Positions 35,851 through 44,890 of a DNA stretch of 64,000 nt are shown in pieces. The stretch is from Alphaproteobacteria bacterium. GTDB taxonomy: Bacteria; Pseudomonadota; Alphaproteobacteria; JAEUKQ01; JAIBAD01. The DNA lies in the NCBI GenBank assembly GCA_019695395.1, contig JAIBAD010000002.1, forward strand, positions 23,486 through 87,485. The letters are read 5' to 3'. Every line of letters starts with the position of its first letter. The stretch's first letter is position 1. The translations under genes were made by a program, and so were the position numbers. The notes under the pieces were generated by a model. That model saw only the letters and a program-made list of their open reading frames with translations. It was not told the origin of the DNA and ran no database searches.

Positions 35851-36432
35851 TTATTTTAACATAATATTCATAGTCTCAATAGCCGGGATTCCATCATGAT
35901 TTATTTTAAACAGATGAAGACAATTGGGTTCAATTGGAAAAGGTGGTTTGCCAATCATATCCCATCCTGTTGCTAATGCCATAATATTTCGAATAACACC
36001 ACGATGGGTAACAGCAATAGTATTTTTTTTAGATTGTCCAAGGGAATATAACCATGGTTTTAGGCGATTTTGTAATTCCCTTGGTGTTTCACCTTGGGGA
36101 GGGTGAAAATCAAGACCTAATTTTTCACGCTCGTGAATAGTGGGATCAAGATTATTTCTTAATTCTTGTAAAGTATGACCTTCATAAATTCCCCAAGACA
36201 TTTCTTTAAGGTTAGGAACAATTAATGGTTCTATACCCAATAAGGATGCAGTTTCAAGACACCTTTTTAAAGGGCTTGATACCCATAAAAAATTTTTAAA
36301 TTTTTCAGGAATAATCCAATTTTTAACTGTTTCTTGACCCCTAGGGCTTAGAGAGATATCTGACCAACCTTGAATTTTTTTTGATTCATTCCACGAGGTT
36401 GGCCCATGTCTTATTAATCCAAGTAAGGTCAA
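35851..36432 (-). CDS. Histidine phosphatase family protein
   Basis: This 193-residue protein is of the phosphoglycerate-mutase-like (RHG) type. The phosphohistidine motif is LIRHGPTSWNESKKIQGWSD, with His13 and the neighbouring arginine; the second histidine is in IAVTHRGVIRN, and an arginine in SSPLKRCLETA. All catalytic residues are present. It sits within the glycosyltransferase genes with gaps of only two to four bases, so it probably dephosphorylates a sugar-phosphate or lipid-linked intermediate rather than acting in glycolysis. The assignment of substrate is inference from context. Confidence 0.87.
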   Translation of the reverse strand: MTLLGLIRHGPTSWNESKKIQGWSDISLSPRGQETVKNWIIPEKFKNFLWVSSPLKRCLETASLLGIEPLIVPNLKEMSWGIYEGHTLQELRNNLDPTIHEREKLGLDFHPPQGETPRELQNRLKPWLYSLGQSKKNTIAVTHRGVIRNIMALATGWDMIGKPPFPIEPNCLHLFKINHDGIPAIETMNIMLK

Positions 36433-36434
36433 AA

Positions 36435-37598
36435 TTAATTCTCTTTCTCATGTAATGAAACAATTTGATGAAGTAATGTATCAATTTTTTTTGATGCAAA
36501 AGAAAGACTGTGAAATTTTTTTGTCATTGTTTTTGCCTTTTTGGACATAGTCCTTTTTAATTCTGGATTAGACAAAAGTTTTTTAATATTTTTTGTAAAA
36601 TTTTTAATATCACCAGGTTTATTTAATAATCCTGTTTCATTGTGATAGACAATGGAAGAAACGCCGCCATAATCACCCGCCACCACCGGAAGACCAGATG
36701 TTTGTGCTTCTAGAAGGCTCATCCCATAAGCTTCATTAATAGCAGGCCATACAAAAATATCGGTCATTCTATAAAAATTAATTAAGGAATTTGAATCCTG
36801 TTGACCAACAAAAAAAACCTTTTGATCTTTACTTAAACTTTCAAAGCTCTTTTCTATTTCTTGTCTTGCTGGGCCATCTCCCACGATAATTAATTGCCAA
36901 GGTATAGATTTTATTTTGACTAAAGCTTCAGCTAAAAAATTGTAGGATGATAGTTTATCCCCAAAACGCATCATGGCCACTGTTAAAAGCCAGGGTTGTG
37001 TTGGATTACAATTTAATTTTTTTGCCAGTAATTTTTTTAATTTTATAAGCTGATTTAATTTTTTTTGGAAGATTTGAGTTTCTAAAAACGGGGCAAGATT
37101 TGTAATTTTATGATCATTTCTCAATAAATCTACAAGACCAAAATTATCACGAGGGTTAAGTGTTAAAATATGATCAGCTTGATTTAAACTCTCTATAACT
37201 TTTTTTGCATTAAAAGCCCATGGTCCTTTTAATCTTTTACGCGCATGGGATGCTTCTGCCACAATATAAGGGATATTTAAATGATGGGATACAAAAGGTC
37301 CAATTAAATCAGGTGCCTTATAATAAAGGTGGTAGGTAAACCAAATATGGGGGCGTTTTTTTAAAGGCCTTTTTAAAAAAATTTGAATTAAATTATCACA
37401 TATTTTTTTAGCTTCCTTAAATTTTCTCTGTTGGTAGATTAATGACCCTTTATCTTCAAAACTTCGAAAAGAACTTGCAATTTCGACATGATGTTGTTGC
37501 ATTTTTAATGCTTTAATTAATAATCGTGCCATTAATCGATCACCTGAAGGAATTAAGTGATCTGGTGATTTTAAAGGGGCATAAAAAGCTATATTCAT
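36435..37598 (-). CDS. GT4 family glycosyltransferase
   Basis: This 387-residue retaining GT-B enzyme carries the hallmarks of family GT4: an acceptor-side opening NIAFYAPLKSPDHLIPSGDR, a donor half with LLTVAMMRFGDKLS and LIIVGDGPARQEIEK, and the nucleotide-sugar E-x7-E motif in NEAYGMSLLEAQTSGLPVVA. It probably transfers a hexose from a nucleotide sugar to a glycan or lipid acceptor in the cytoplasm. Its start overlaps the stop of the next upstream gene (37595) by four bases. It is in the middle of the six-gene leftward locus. Confidence 0.88.
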   Translation of the reverse strand: MNIAFYAPLKSPDHLIPSGDRLMARLLIKALKMQQHHVEIASSFRSFEDKGSLIYQQRKFKEAKKICDNLIQIFLKRPLKKRPHIWFTYHLYYKAPDLIGPFVSHHLNIPYIVAEASHARKRLKGPWAFNAKKVIESLNQADHILTLNPRDNFGLVDLLRNDHKITNLAPFLETQIFQKKLNQLIKLKKLLAKKLNCNPTQPWLLTVAMMRFGDKLSSYNFLAEALVKIKSIPWQLIIVGDGPARQEIEKSFESLSKDQKVFFVGQQDSNSLINFYRMTDIFVWPAINEAYGMSLLEAQTSGLPVVAGDYGGVSSIVYHNETGLLNKPGDIKNFTKNIKKLLSNPELKRTMSKKAKTMTKKFHSLSFASKKIDTLLHQIVSLHEKEN

Positions 37599-38857
37599 AA
37601 ATCTTTAGGTAAAAAATCAGAAAATTTTCGAAGAAGATCTTGGATACATTGGTTTAAAGAAAAATAATCTTGAAGCCTCTTTTGTCCATTTTGGCCTAGA
37701 ACCTGCCGGAATTCAGGTTGGGTTATCAATTTTATTAAAGATTGAGCCAAATTCTTGGGATCATTGGGATTAACTAATAATCCTGTTTGAGTGTCCAGAA
37801 TGAATTCATCAATTCCCCCGCTATAGGTTGATAAAACAGATAACCCTTGGCTTTGTGCTTCCATCAAAACATTGGGTAATCCATCTTGATCCCCGTCATG
37901 TGAAGGTTTGCTTGCAAGTACAAATATATCAGCCTTTTGGTAAAAGGGAAGAATGAAATCTTGGGGTTTTGCCCCGTACCATGTGATTTTAGATTGAAGT
38001 CCAAGCTCATGGGCAAGGATTTTTAATTTTTCTTTTAAAGGTCCGTCCCCTATATGAATAAAATGCCAATAAAGTGTAGAAGGAAGCAGGGAAAAAGCTT
38101 GGAGAAGATCATCATATCCTTTTTTATCAACCAGTCTTCCAACTGAAAAAATAATAACCGGTTTAGTTGGATCGGAACCTTGATTATTATTATACAAAGG
38201 TGTTGCTAAAGGAAATCTTTTTAAATCCAACCCATGGTAGATTAATGATATTTTATTTGGGTCCGCACATAATGATTTTAAATATGTACACCCTTTTTGT
38301 GTACAAGTGACAAGCCATGTTAAGGAAGATAATTTTTTCTTAATTTCCCATATGGGTGTTGTCCATATATCCTTGGCATGGGCTGAACAGCTCCAAGGAA
38401 TATTAAGAATAAGAGATGTATAAAAAGCAACCGAGGCAGGTGTATGTAAAAAATGGGCATGAATTTGACCAATATTTTCATATTTAGTTTCATAAACAAG
38501 AACCAAGGCTTGCCCAAATCTGCGTATGCGATTGAAACTAAAATCTTTTAAAAAATCACGGATCCAACTTTTAAACGCCAAAGAATAACCAGGATAATTT
38601 TTTCTTACATAAAGCCAAGATTTAAAAACTTTAAAGCAGGCATGTGATAAATATTCAGGCAAGTAAAGTATAGATGCTTTAATTTCTTGATGAATAGGAT
38701 GGGTATATGTATCAGTTGGTTGACGTAAGGAAATAATTTTTATAGGTAATCCATTTTTTTCAAGTTCCAGTATTTCTTGCGCAATAAATGTTTCTGAAAG
38801 TCTTGGATATCCTTTTAAAATAAATAAGATTTTTGAGGGTAATGTAACGGGTTCCAC
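37595..38857 (-). CDS. GT4 family glycosyltransferase
   Basis: This 420-residue enzyme is a second GT4 member. It begins with KILFILKGYPRLSETFIAQE, a known opening of exopolysaccharide glycosyltransferases (the SETFI motif). The donor domain shows IFSVGRLVDKKGYDDLLQA, FIHIGDGPLKEKL and the DGLPNVLMEAQSQGLSVLST E-x7-E region. It overlaps the 36435-37598 gene by four bases and follows the GT28-like gene by three bases. Two GT4 and two GT28-like enzymes in one run imply a glycan of at least a few residues. Confidence 0.89.
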   Translation of the reverse strand: MEPVTLPSKILFILKGYPRLSETFIAQEILELEKNGLPIKIISLRQPTDTYTHPIHQEIKASILYLPEYLSHACFKVFKSWLYVRKNYPGYSLAFKSWIRDFLKDFSFNRIRRFGQALVLVYETKYENIGQIHAHFLHTPASVAFYTSLILNIPWSCSAHAKDIWTTPIWEIKKKLSSLTWLVTCTQKGCTYLKSLCADPNKISLIYHGLDLKRFPLATPLYNNNQGSDPTKPVIIFSVGRLVDKKGYDDLLQAFSLLPSTLYWHFIHIGDGPLKEKLKILAHELGLQSKITWYGAKPQDFILPFYQKADIFVLASKPSHDGDQDGLPNVLMEAQSQGLSVLSTYSGGIDEFILDTQTGLLVNPNDPKNLAQSLIKLITQPEFRQVLGQNGQKRLQDYFSLNQCIQDLLRKFSDFLPKDL

Positions 38858-38860
38858 ACA

Positions 38861-40102
38861 TTATACCCTTTTCATTTTAACCACAGATGATTTTTCTGGA
38901 ATAGATGAATTTCTACGTTGATTTTTTAAGGTTAGCCATTCTTTGGCTAATTTTTGTACATTATTTTGTCCCTCTAAAAGACCGGGTATGCTTACGGTTG
39001 ACGGTAAATTTTGTTTAGGTAAATTTTTTAAATATTTAATCATAATTTCTGTATCCTGATATTTATTTTCAGGGAGCATTTTAATAAGTCCCAGCTTTTC
39101 TGCACGTTCTGCCCGTATATATTGCTCTAATCTTGGTTTTACACGTGGAATAACTAAAGCTTTTTTATCAAAAGATAAAATTTCACAAAAAGTATTATAT
39201 CCCCCCATGGCAACAATACCCTCAGCTTTCATCATAAGATGTTCAATATTTGTATCGAAACTTATAATTTTTATTTTTTTCAAAGAAACGGCACGTGTTA
39301 AAAATTCAGCTTGACGGTGGGATGGCATAAAGGGCCCCAGAATTAAAACAGCTGGTAAAAGTCCAGATGAATTTTTTTCATAAGCACGAAGCACCCAATC
39401 AATCATGGTATCTCCATCACCCCCTCCACCTGTTGTTACCAAGATATAGGGTTCTTTAATTGATAATGTTTTTCCGTAATGAGTTGAGATGGATGGCAAA
39501 TGTCTTTTCAAATAACCTGTATAAAAAATTTTCTCTTCAATTTTTTCTGAAAGTTTAATACCAGATAAGGGATTACAAATTTGGGGTAATCCATAGACCC
39601 ATATTTGATCATAATAATTTTGTAAGGCAGGAATAATATTTTTTCGTTTCCACTCGGGTGCAAGACTTTCTGGATCATCCATAATATCTCTTAAGCCTAA
39701 AATAATAGGCACATCTTGCTTTTTTAAAAGATGTAAGGTTTTCTCAACTTCCCCTCTTAACCCTAAAGGTTCTTTGTCCACAATAAAAAGATCTGGCCTG
39801 AAACTTTCTGCTGTATGGCGAATAATAGATTCACGCATCGCAAGTGTTTCTTTAATATCAATATGAAGATTTAAAGATGTATAATCCCCATTGCGTAACT
39901 TAATTACACCGGGTATTCTAACAAAATCAACTCGGGCACGAAAATCAAAGCTTCCTATAATGGGGGATCCAGATAAAATTAAAACAGATAAATCTTTGTT
40001 TTTTTCAACTAAAGTGTGGGCAATCGAACGGCAACGACGTAGATGGCCCAATCCAAATGTGTCATGGCTATAGATTAAAATGCGGAAATTTTTAGGACGC
40101 AA
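38861..40102 (-). CDS. MurG/GT28-like glycosyltransferase (COG4671 type)
   Basis: This 413-residue protein has the opening FRILIYSHDTFGLGHLRRCR (residues 6-25), characteristic of the COG4671 predicted glycosyltransferases, then a donor half with ILVTTGGGGDGDTMIDWVL and GIVAMGGYNTFCEILSFDK, where the glycine-rich loops bind the nucleotide sugar. It is a paralogue of the 34707-35846 gene. It is the first gene of the leftward glycan locus and lies 103 bases from the divergent ABC-type gene, so that gap should contain both promoters. Function is predicted from fold only. Confidence 0.84.
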   Translation of the reverse strand: MRPKNFRILIYSHDTFGLGHLRRCRSIAHTLVEKNKDLSVLILSGSPIIGSFDFRARVDFVRIPGVIKLRNGDYTSLNLHIDIKETLAMRESIIRHTAESFRPDLFIVDKEPLGLRGEVEKTLHLLKKQDVPIILGLRDIMDDPESLAPEWKRKNIIPALQNYYDQIWVYGLPQICNPLSGIKLSEKIEEKIFYTGYLKRHLPSISTHYGKTLSIKEPYILVTTGGGGDGDTMIDWVLRAYEKNSSGLLPAVLILGPFMPSHRQAEFLTRAVSLKKIKIISFDTNIEHLMMKAEGIVAMGGYNTFCEILSFDKKALVIPRVKPRLEQYIRAERAEKLGLIKMLPENKYQDTEIMIKYLKNLPKQNLPSTVSIPGLLEGQNNVQKLAKEWLTLKNQRRNSSIPEKSSVVKMKRV

Positions 40103-40205
40103 TAATTTTTCCTTTATATAATTATGCCGAATGATTTTAGCATATAAATATCTTTAATGAATAGCTATGATAAAAAATTAAAATGAAATAAAAAGTCAAA
40201 AGATT

Positions 40206-42914
40206 ATGGATCAAAATCTTTTCAAATATATTATACGCCATAGTAAATCGGATCAATTTATTATCTTGGGTTGGGTTTTATTATCCCAGGTTTTTTATTT
40301 TATATCTTTGGATTTACCTAAAACCATTGTTAATGAAGCGATTTTAGGAAAATCTTTCCAACATTCACAAACAGCTTCGTTATTCTCTTTATCTATAACT
40401 GTCCCTGATTTTTTGAAATTCTGGGAAGGTCCATCCCAATTTATATTATTTGAAGGAATTAATTTTGAACGGCTGACTTATCTAACAGTTCTAAGTTTAA
40501 TCTTTCTGCTTTTGGTTATGGTAAATGGTTGGTTTAAATATTATATCAATACCCAAAAAGGACGTTTGGGCGAACGTATGTTACGGCGGTTGCGATTTGA
40601 ATTATTGGATAGAATTTTAAGATTTCCTCCCTTTTATTTTCGTAAAGTTAAACAGGCAGAAATTGCCACAATGATTAAAGATGAAGTTGAACCTTTAGGT
40701 GGATTTATTGGGGATGCTTTTGTTCAACCTGTTTTTTTAGGAGGACAAGCTTTAACGGCCTTATTTTTTATTGTGTTGCAAAGTACATATTTGGGATTGG
40801 TGACAGTTGGCGTCCTTTTGATCCAAATTGTAATTATACCTAGGATGCGACGCAAGGTTTTAGAGCTAGGTAAACAAAGACAAATTACGGCCCGTCAACT
40901 TGCTGGTCGTATTGCAGAATGTGTTGATGGTATTGTTGAAATTCGCACCAATGATACATCAAATTATGAACGTGCTGAATTTTCATCAAGATTAGGGTTG
41001 ATTTATTTTATTAGATTTGAAATTTATCAACGTAAATTTATGATTAAATTTTTAAATAACTTTTTATCTCAAGTAACACCCTTTTTATTTTATTTATTTG
41101 GTGGATATTTAGCAATTAAAGGATATTTAGATGTAGGGGGGTTAGTTGCAGTTATAGCTGCCTATAAAGATTTACCAAGCCCAATTAAAGAGCTCATTGA
41201 TTGGGATCAACAAAGACAAGATGTCCAAATTAAATACCAGCAAGTTATTGAACAATTTGATACGGATGATATTAGCCCAATTGAATTTCAAAATTTAAAT
41301 CCAGAAACATTACAATTAGAAGGTAAAATTACTTTTCAAAATGTTGATGTCGTTGATGATCATCATCATAAATTATTAGACGCATTTAATGCTCAATTAG
41401 ATCTAAAAAAACACATTGCGGTTGTGGGACCAGCAGGTGAAGGAAAAGAACAAATAGCTTTATTGCTGGCAAGATTAGTTCAACCTAATATGGGCAAGAT
41501 ATTAATAAATGATCAAGATTGGTTTTTGTTACCGGAATCTATGGTAGGCCGTAGAATGTCCTATATTGGTCAGGATTCATATTTGTTTTCAACAACAATA
41601 CGTCATAATATTCTTTACGGTCTTAAACATTATCCTATATCTGAATATGAAGAAAAAAAATCAAAAGACCAATTTTTTATTGAAGAAGCGCAACGCTCAG
41701 GAAATGTAATTTGGGATATTCATGATAACTGGATAGATTACAAAGTTTGTGGATTTCATAATTCCCATGAACTTGACCAATATTTGCTTGGGTTGTTAAA
41801 GTTCGTTGGCTTAGAGGAAGAAATATATCGTTTTGGTCTTCGCACCGTTATTTCACCAGAAGGTTGGCCCACCTTAGCTGATGATATAGTAAAAGCGCGT
41901 AAAATTTTACGTGAATATTTTGATAAACCAGAATTTAAAACAATTATAGAACCTTTTGATTATCGTTATTATAATCGTTCTTTGGCAGTTGGCGAAAACA
42001 TACTTTTTGGTATTGCTTTAGATAACTCTTTTACTGAACAAAACCTTTCTTCTAATTCTTATATTCATGATGTTATTAAAAAAGCTGGATTATGGGATGA
42101 TTTTTTATTAATGGGTTATAAAATTGCCCAAACATTGACGGAGCTTTTATCTGATCTTCCTACGAACCATCCATTTTTTGAACAGTTTGGTTTTTTTGAA
42201 GAGGAAGATTTACCTTATTATAAAAGTTTAGTTGTACGTGTTAATGACAAGAATATGAATTCTTTATCTAAAATGGATAAAAATCATCTTATGAATTTAA
42301 TTTTACGTTATAATGAAATGCGGCACCGTCTGGGTATTGTTACACCTTTACTTCAAGAAAAAATAGTTCAAGCAAGATTAATTTTTTCTAAAGGCTTACC
42401 AGAAAAGTTTTTCGATTCGGTACGATTTTATGATGACAAAGCTTACAATCCCGAAGCTACATTACAAGATAATGTTCTTTTTGGTAAACTTGCTTATGGG
42501 CAATCTCAAGCAGCATTAAAAGTGCATCAATTGATGACAAAGGTTTTAGATGAATTAAACTTGCGTCCAAGTATTTTACTTGCTGGTCTTGATTTTGAAG
42601 TAGGTGCGGGTGGAAAAAAACTTGCGGCTAATCAACGTCAAAAAATTGGAATTTTGCGTGCCCTTTTTAAATCTCCTGATCTTTTAGTTTTAAACCAAGC
42701 AGCGTCTCTTTTTGATCCCGCAATGCAACAATATCTAGTTGAATCAATTTTAGAAAAACAAAAAAAATGTGCAGTTGTTTGGGTATTACACCATGCTGAA
42801 CTTGCCAAAAAATTTGATGTTATTTGGGTGGTTAAAAATAATCAAATAGTTGAATCAGGAAGTGTAGAAGAACTTGATAAAGATGGTACCCATTTTTATG
42901 CTATGATTTCATAA
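40206..42914 (+). CDS. ABC-exporter-like protein with degenerate ATPase motifs
   Basis: This 902-residue protein starts with a type IV ABC exporter membrane domain (about 1-330: helices at about 20-35, 92-108, 180-212 and 287-320) followed by an ABC-type nucleotide-binding domain. Key motifs are altered: Walker A GPAGEGKEQ (408-416) has Glu instead of Ser/Thr after the lysine, the signature reads LAANQRQ (806-812) rather than LSGGQRQ, and Walker B reads LLVLNQ (826-831), so the catalytic Glu is Gln. About 340 residues separate the Q-loop (Gln456) from the signature, against roughly 70 normally. This insert repeats an ENILFG-like motif three times. ATP hydrolysis looks impaired. It is divergent from the glycan genes and precedes a cNMP-binding gene. 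Confidence 0.82.
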   Translation: MDQNLFKYIIRHSKSDQFIILGWVLLSQVFYFISLDLPKTIVNEAILGKSFQHSQTASLFSLSITVPDFLKFWEGPSQFILFEGINFERLTYLTVLSLIFLLLVMVNGWFKYYINTQKGRLGERMLRRLRFELLDRILRFPPFYFRKVKQAEIATMIKDEVEPLGGFIGDAFVQPVFLGGQALTALFFIVLQSTYLGLVTVGVLLIQIVIIPRMRRKVLELGKQRQITARQLAGRIAECVDGIVEIRTNDTSNYERAEFSSRLGLIYFIRFEIYQRKFMIKFLNNFLSQVTPFLFYLFGGYLAIKGYLDVGGLVAVIAAYKDLPSPIKELIDWDQQRQDVQIKYQQVIEQFDTDDISPIEFQNLNPETLQLEGKITFQNVDVVDDHHHKLLDAFNAQLDLKKHIAVVGPAGEGKEQIALLLARLVQPNMGKILINDQDWFLLPESMVGRRMSYIGQDSYLFSTTIRHNILYGLKHYPISEYEEKKSKDQFFIEEAQRSGNVIWDIHDNWIDYKVCGFHNSHELDQYLLGLLKFVGLEEEIYRFGLRTVISPEGWPTLADDIVKARKILREYFDKPEFKTIIEPFDYRYYNRSLAVGENILFGIALDNSFTEQNLSSNSYIHDVIKKAGLWDDFLLMGYKIAQTLTELLSDLPTNHPFFEQFGFFEEEDLPYYKSLVVRVNDKNMNSLSKMDKNHLMNLILRYNEMRHRLGIVTPLLQEKIVQARLIFSKGLPEKFFDSVRFYDDKAYNPEATLQDNVLFGKLAYGQSQAALKVHQLMTKVLDELNLRPSILLAGLDFEVGAGGKKLAANQRQKIGILRALFKSPDLLVLNQAASLFDPAMQQYLVESILEKQKKCAVVWVLHHAELAKKFDVIWVVKNNQIVESGSVEELDKDGTHFYAMIS

Positions 42915-42930
42915 TAGTTAAGGATTAAGC

Positions 42931-43383
42931 ATGATGAATTTAGATCAAGAAGTTGAAGCTTTAAAAAGAATAAAAATGTTTGCAAATATAGAGGCAAGTA
43001 AACTTAAACTTTTAGCTTTTGCGAGTGAAAGAGTTATATTTGAACCAGGTGAAAAATTATTTAGCCAAGGCGATATGGCAGATGCTGCTTATATTGTATT
43101 AGAAGGACACGCGGATATTATTATTGGCCCTAAAGACCAACAAATCAAAGTTCATGAATGTGGGCCCAATAGCTTAGTAGGAGAAGTTGGTATTTTATGT
43201 GATGTACCAAGGACAGCAACAATTTTGGCAACAACGCATTTAATTGCTTTGCGTATAAGTAAGGATATATTTTTTCAAATGATAAAAGATTTTCCAACTT
43301 TTTCTATTGAAATAATGCGTGAGCTTGCCCATCGTTTGGAACAAACAAATATTCTTTTATCACGAAATGGAAATTCTGATTAG
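42931..43383 (+). CDS. Cyclic nucleotide-binding domain protein
   Basis: This 150-residue protein is essentially one Crp-type cNMP-binding domain (residues about 15-135) with no DNA-binding helix-turn-helix. The fold's recognisable parts are FEPGEKLFSQGDMADAAYIVLEG, where strands and Gly turns match the family, and the phosphate-binding cassette SLVGEVGILCDVPRTATILA with the glutamate and arginine that contact the ligand. It starts 16 bases after the ABC-like gene behind an AAGGA element. It may sense a cyclic nucleotide and regulate that transporter-like protein. A bidirectional terminator follows. Confidence 0.87.
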   Translation: MMNLDQEVEALKRIKMFANIEASKLKLLAFASERVIFEPGEKLFSQGDMADAAYIVLEGHADIIIGPKDQQIKVHECGPNSLVGEVGILCDVPRTATILATTHLIALRISKDIFFQMIKDFPTFSIEIMRELAHRLEQTNILLSRNGNSD

Positions 43384-43389
43384 GTTACG

Positions 43390-43425
43390 AAAAGGGACTT
43401 TGCTTATTATAGCAAAGTCCCTTTT
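43390..43425. terminator. Bidirectional intrinsic terminator
   Basis: AAAAGGGACTTTGCT (43390-43404) and AGCAAAGTCCCTTTT (43411-43425) form a perfect 15-pair stem around a six-base loop. The A and T tracts on either side let it work in both directions, separating the cNMP-binding gene (rightward) from the repeat-protein gene (leftward). Confidence 0.92.
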
Positions 43426-43441
43426 ATAAAAAGTCTAACTA

Positions 43442-44890
43442 TTATTTACCTAAAACTTTGTCTAAAACATCTTTAGTTTTACTAAGAGTATCTTTAACGG
43501 CACCGCCTGCGCCATCGACGGTTTTACCAACAGCATCAGCTACGTTACCACCACTGCTGCTTCCTCCACCGTTGCCGCCATTATCAGAGCCGTGGCTATT
43601 ACCTATTTCTGCATTAAACATTCTATTTTGGCTAGAAGGAAGAAGTGGCAAATTACCTGCTGATGAAGTGTTAACCTGAATTGGGCCATTTTGATTGCTA
43701 TGAGTTATACCCGTATTTATCCCAACCAATCCACCTTGACCACTATTGTTGCCGGATAGAGTACCAACACCAACTAGGCCACCATTGCCACTGTTATTAC
43801 CGGATAAGGCACTAGCACCAATTAAACCACCGTTGCCGCTGTTATTACCGGATAAGGCACTAGCACCAACTAAACCACCGTTGCCGCTGTTATTACCAGA
43901 TAACGCACTCACACCAACTAAACCACCATTGCCGCTATTATTACCGGATACAGCACCAACACCAACTAGGCCACCATTGCCACTGTTATTACCGGATAAG
44001 GCACTAGCACCAATTAAACCACCGTTGCCGCTGTTATTACCGGATAAGGCACTAGCACCAACTAAACCACCGTTGCCGCTGTTATTACCAGATAACGCAC
44101 TCACACCAACTAGGCCACCATTGCCACTGTTGTTACCGGATACAGCACCAACACCAACTAAACCACCATTACCATTGTTGTTACCAGAAAGAACACCAAC
44201 TCCTGCTATGGTGCCATTGCCAGTGTTATTTCCACCGCCAAGTGATATGCCAATTAAAGGTAATCCACCACCATTATTTCCATTATTGTTCCCGCCATTG
44301 TTGTTGTCATCACCATTATCAGAAGTTTGTTGACCACCTCCATTATGGTTACCATGATCTGGTGATTCACCTAACCCAGAATTTACAGGGATGGGTAAAA
44401 GATTTAAAGCGCTTATGAATAATTGGTAACATTGCTGGCTTCCGACCCCCTTATGTGATTGAGGAAATTGGGCCACCCAACAATCAAAATTTACCTGGGC
44501 TTTGGCCGCTGCCATAGGATTGATTGTGCGTGCTCCTTGATTAAAACTTTGGATGAGATAACTCCGCATTCTCTGTGCATGTTCAATCATGGAACTAGGC
44601 ATAGACCAGGAATTTGGACTTTCTGGTTGAATAAGTAAGTTTTGATCAGCTTTTAAAGCTTTTTGATAAAAATATTCTTTTTTTCGTAAATCTGGTGTTG
44701 GTTGCATAGTTCCCGCGAAATTTGAAACTTCAACGTAACCTTGCGTTAAATAGGTATTAAAATCAGTATCAGATTTTGCATAGCTTGGTGTAATACCAAA
44801 CAAAAATGTAGAAATGATTAAAGTGTTCGTAAAGCTAATTGATTTTGAAGATTTATTTACCATTCTATCTTTTATATCTTGGAAAACCAT
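43442..44890 (-). CDS. Exported protein: OmpA-lipoprotein-like N-domain plus Gly/Asn repeats
   Basis: This 482-residue protein has a signal peptide (about residues 20-38, ending GITPSYA), an N-terminal domain of about 130 residues, ten 16-residue Gly/Asn repeats, and a short amphipathic C-terminus (TVDGAGGAVKDTLSKTKDVL). The N-domain (YLTQGYVEVSNFAG ... AAAKAQVNFDCWVAQFP) resembles the module that precedes the peptidoglycan-binding OmpA domain in alphaproteobacterial OmpA proteins. Here the OmpA domain is absent and repeats follow. The ATG at 44890 is backed by a strong AGGAGAG. It is probably surface-exposed. Unknown function. Confidence 0.75.
   Translation of the reverse strand: MVFQDIKDRMVNKSSKSISFTNTLIISTFLFGITPSYAKSDTDFNTYLTQGYVEVSNFAGTMQPTPDLRKKEYFYQKALKADQNLLIQPESPNSWSMPSSMIEHAQRMRSYLIQSFNQGARTINPMAAAKAQVNFDCWVAQFPQSHKGVGSQQCYQLFISALNLLPIPVNSGLGESPDHGNHNGGGQQTSDNGDDNNNGGNNNGNNGGGLPLIGISLGGGNNTGNGTIAGVGVLSGNNNGNGGLVGVGAVSGNNSGNGGLVGVSALSGNNSGNGGLVGASALSGNNSGNGGLIGASALSGNNSGNGGLVGVGAVSGNNSGNGGLVGVSALSGNNSGNGGLVGASALSGNNSGNGGLIGASALSGNNSGNGGLVGVGTLSGNNSGQGGLVGINTGITHSNQNGPIQVNTSSAGNLPLLPSSQNRMFNAEIGNSHGSDNGGNGGGSSSGGNVADAVGKTVDGAGGAVKDTLSKTKDVLDKVLGK
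43722..44237 (-). repeat. 48-base tandem repeats coding for 16-residue Gly/Asn units
   Basis: Ten tandem 48-base units encode SGNNSGNGGLVGVSAL-like blocks, after one diverged unit. Small changes define a higher-order period of four units (192 bases, 64 residues): the order GAV, SAL, ASAL, IGASAL is repeated, and the third cycle has begun (GTL). This points to unequal crossing-over of a four-unit block. Such tracts often vary in number between strains. Confidence 0.92.

Noticed and set aside
33954..40102. Standard capsule or O-antigen cluster
   Set aside because: No Wzx, Wzy, Wza/Wzc or initiating sugar-phosphate transferase is recognisable in the run.
43722..44237. CRISPR-like regular repeats
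   Set aside because: The period is a multiple of three, there are no unique spacers, and the repeats are inside a coding sequence. The 34-base repeats at 58049 also have no spacers.
43746..44333. Long Pro/Leu-rich reading frame on the plus strand opposite the repeat protein
   Set aside because: It is the antisense reading of the 48-base tandem repeats and has no ribosome binding site; the leftward frame has a signal peptide and a strong AGGAG.
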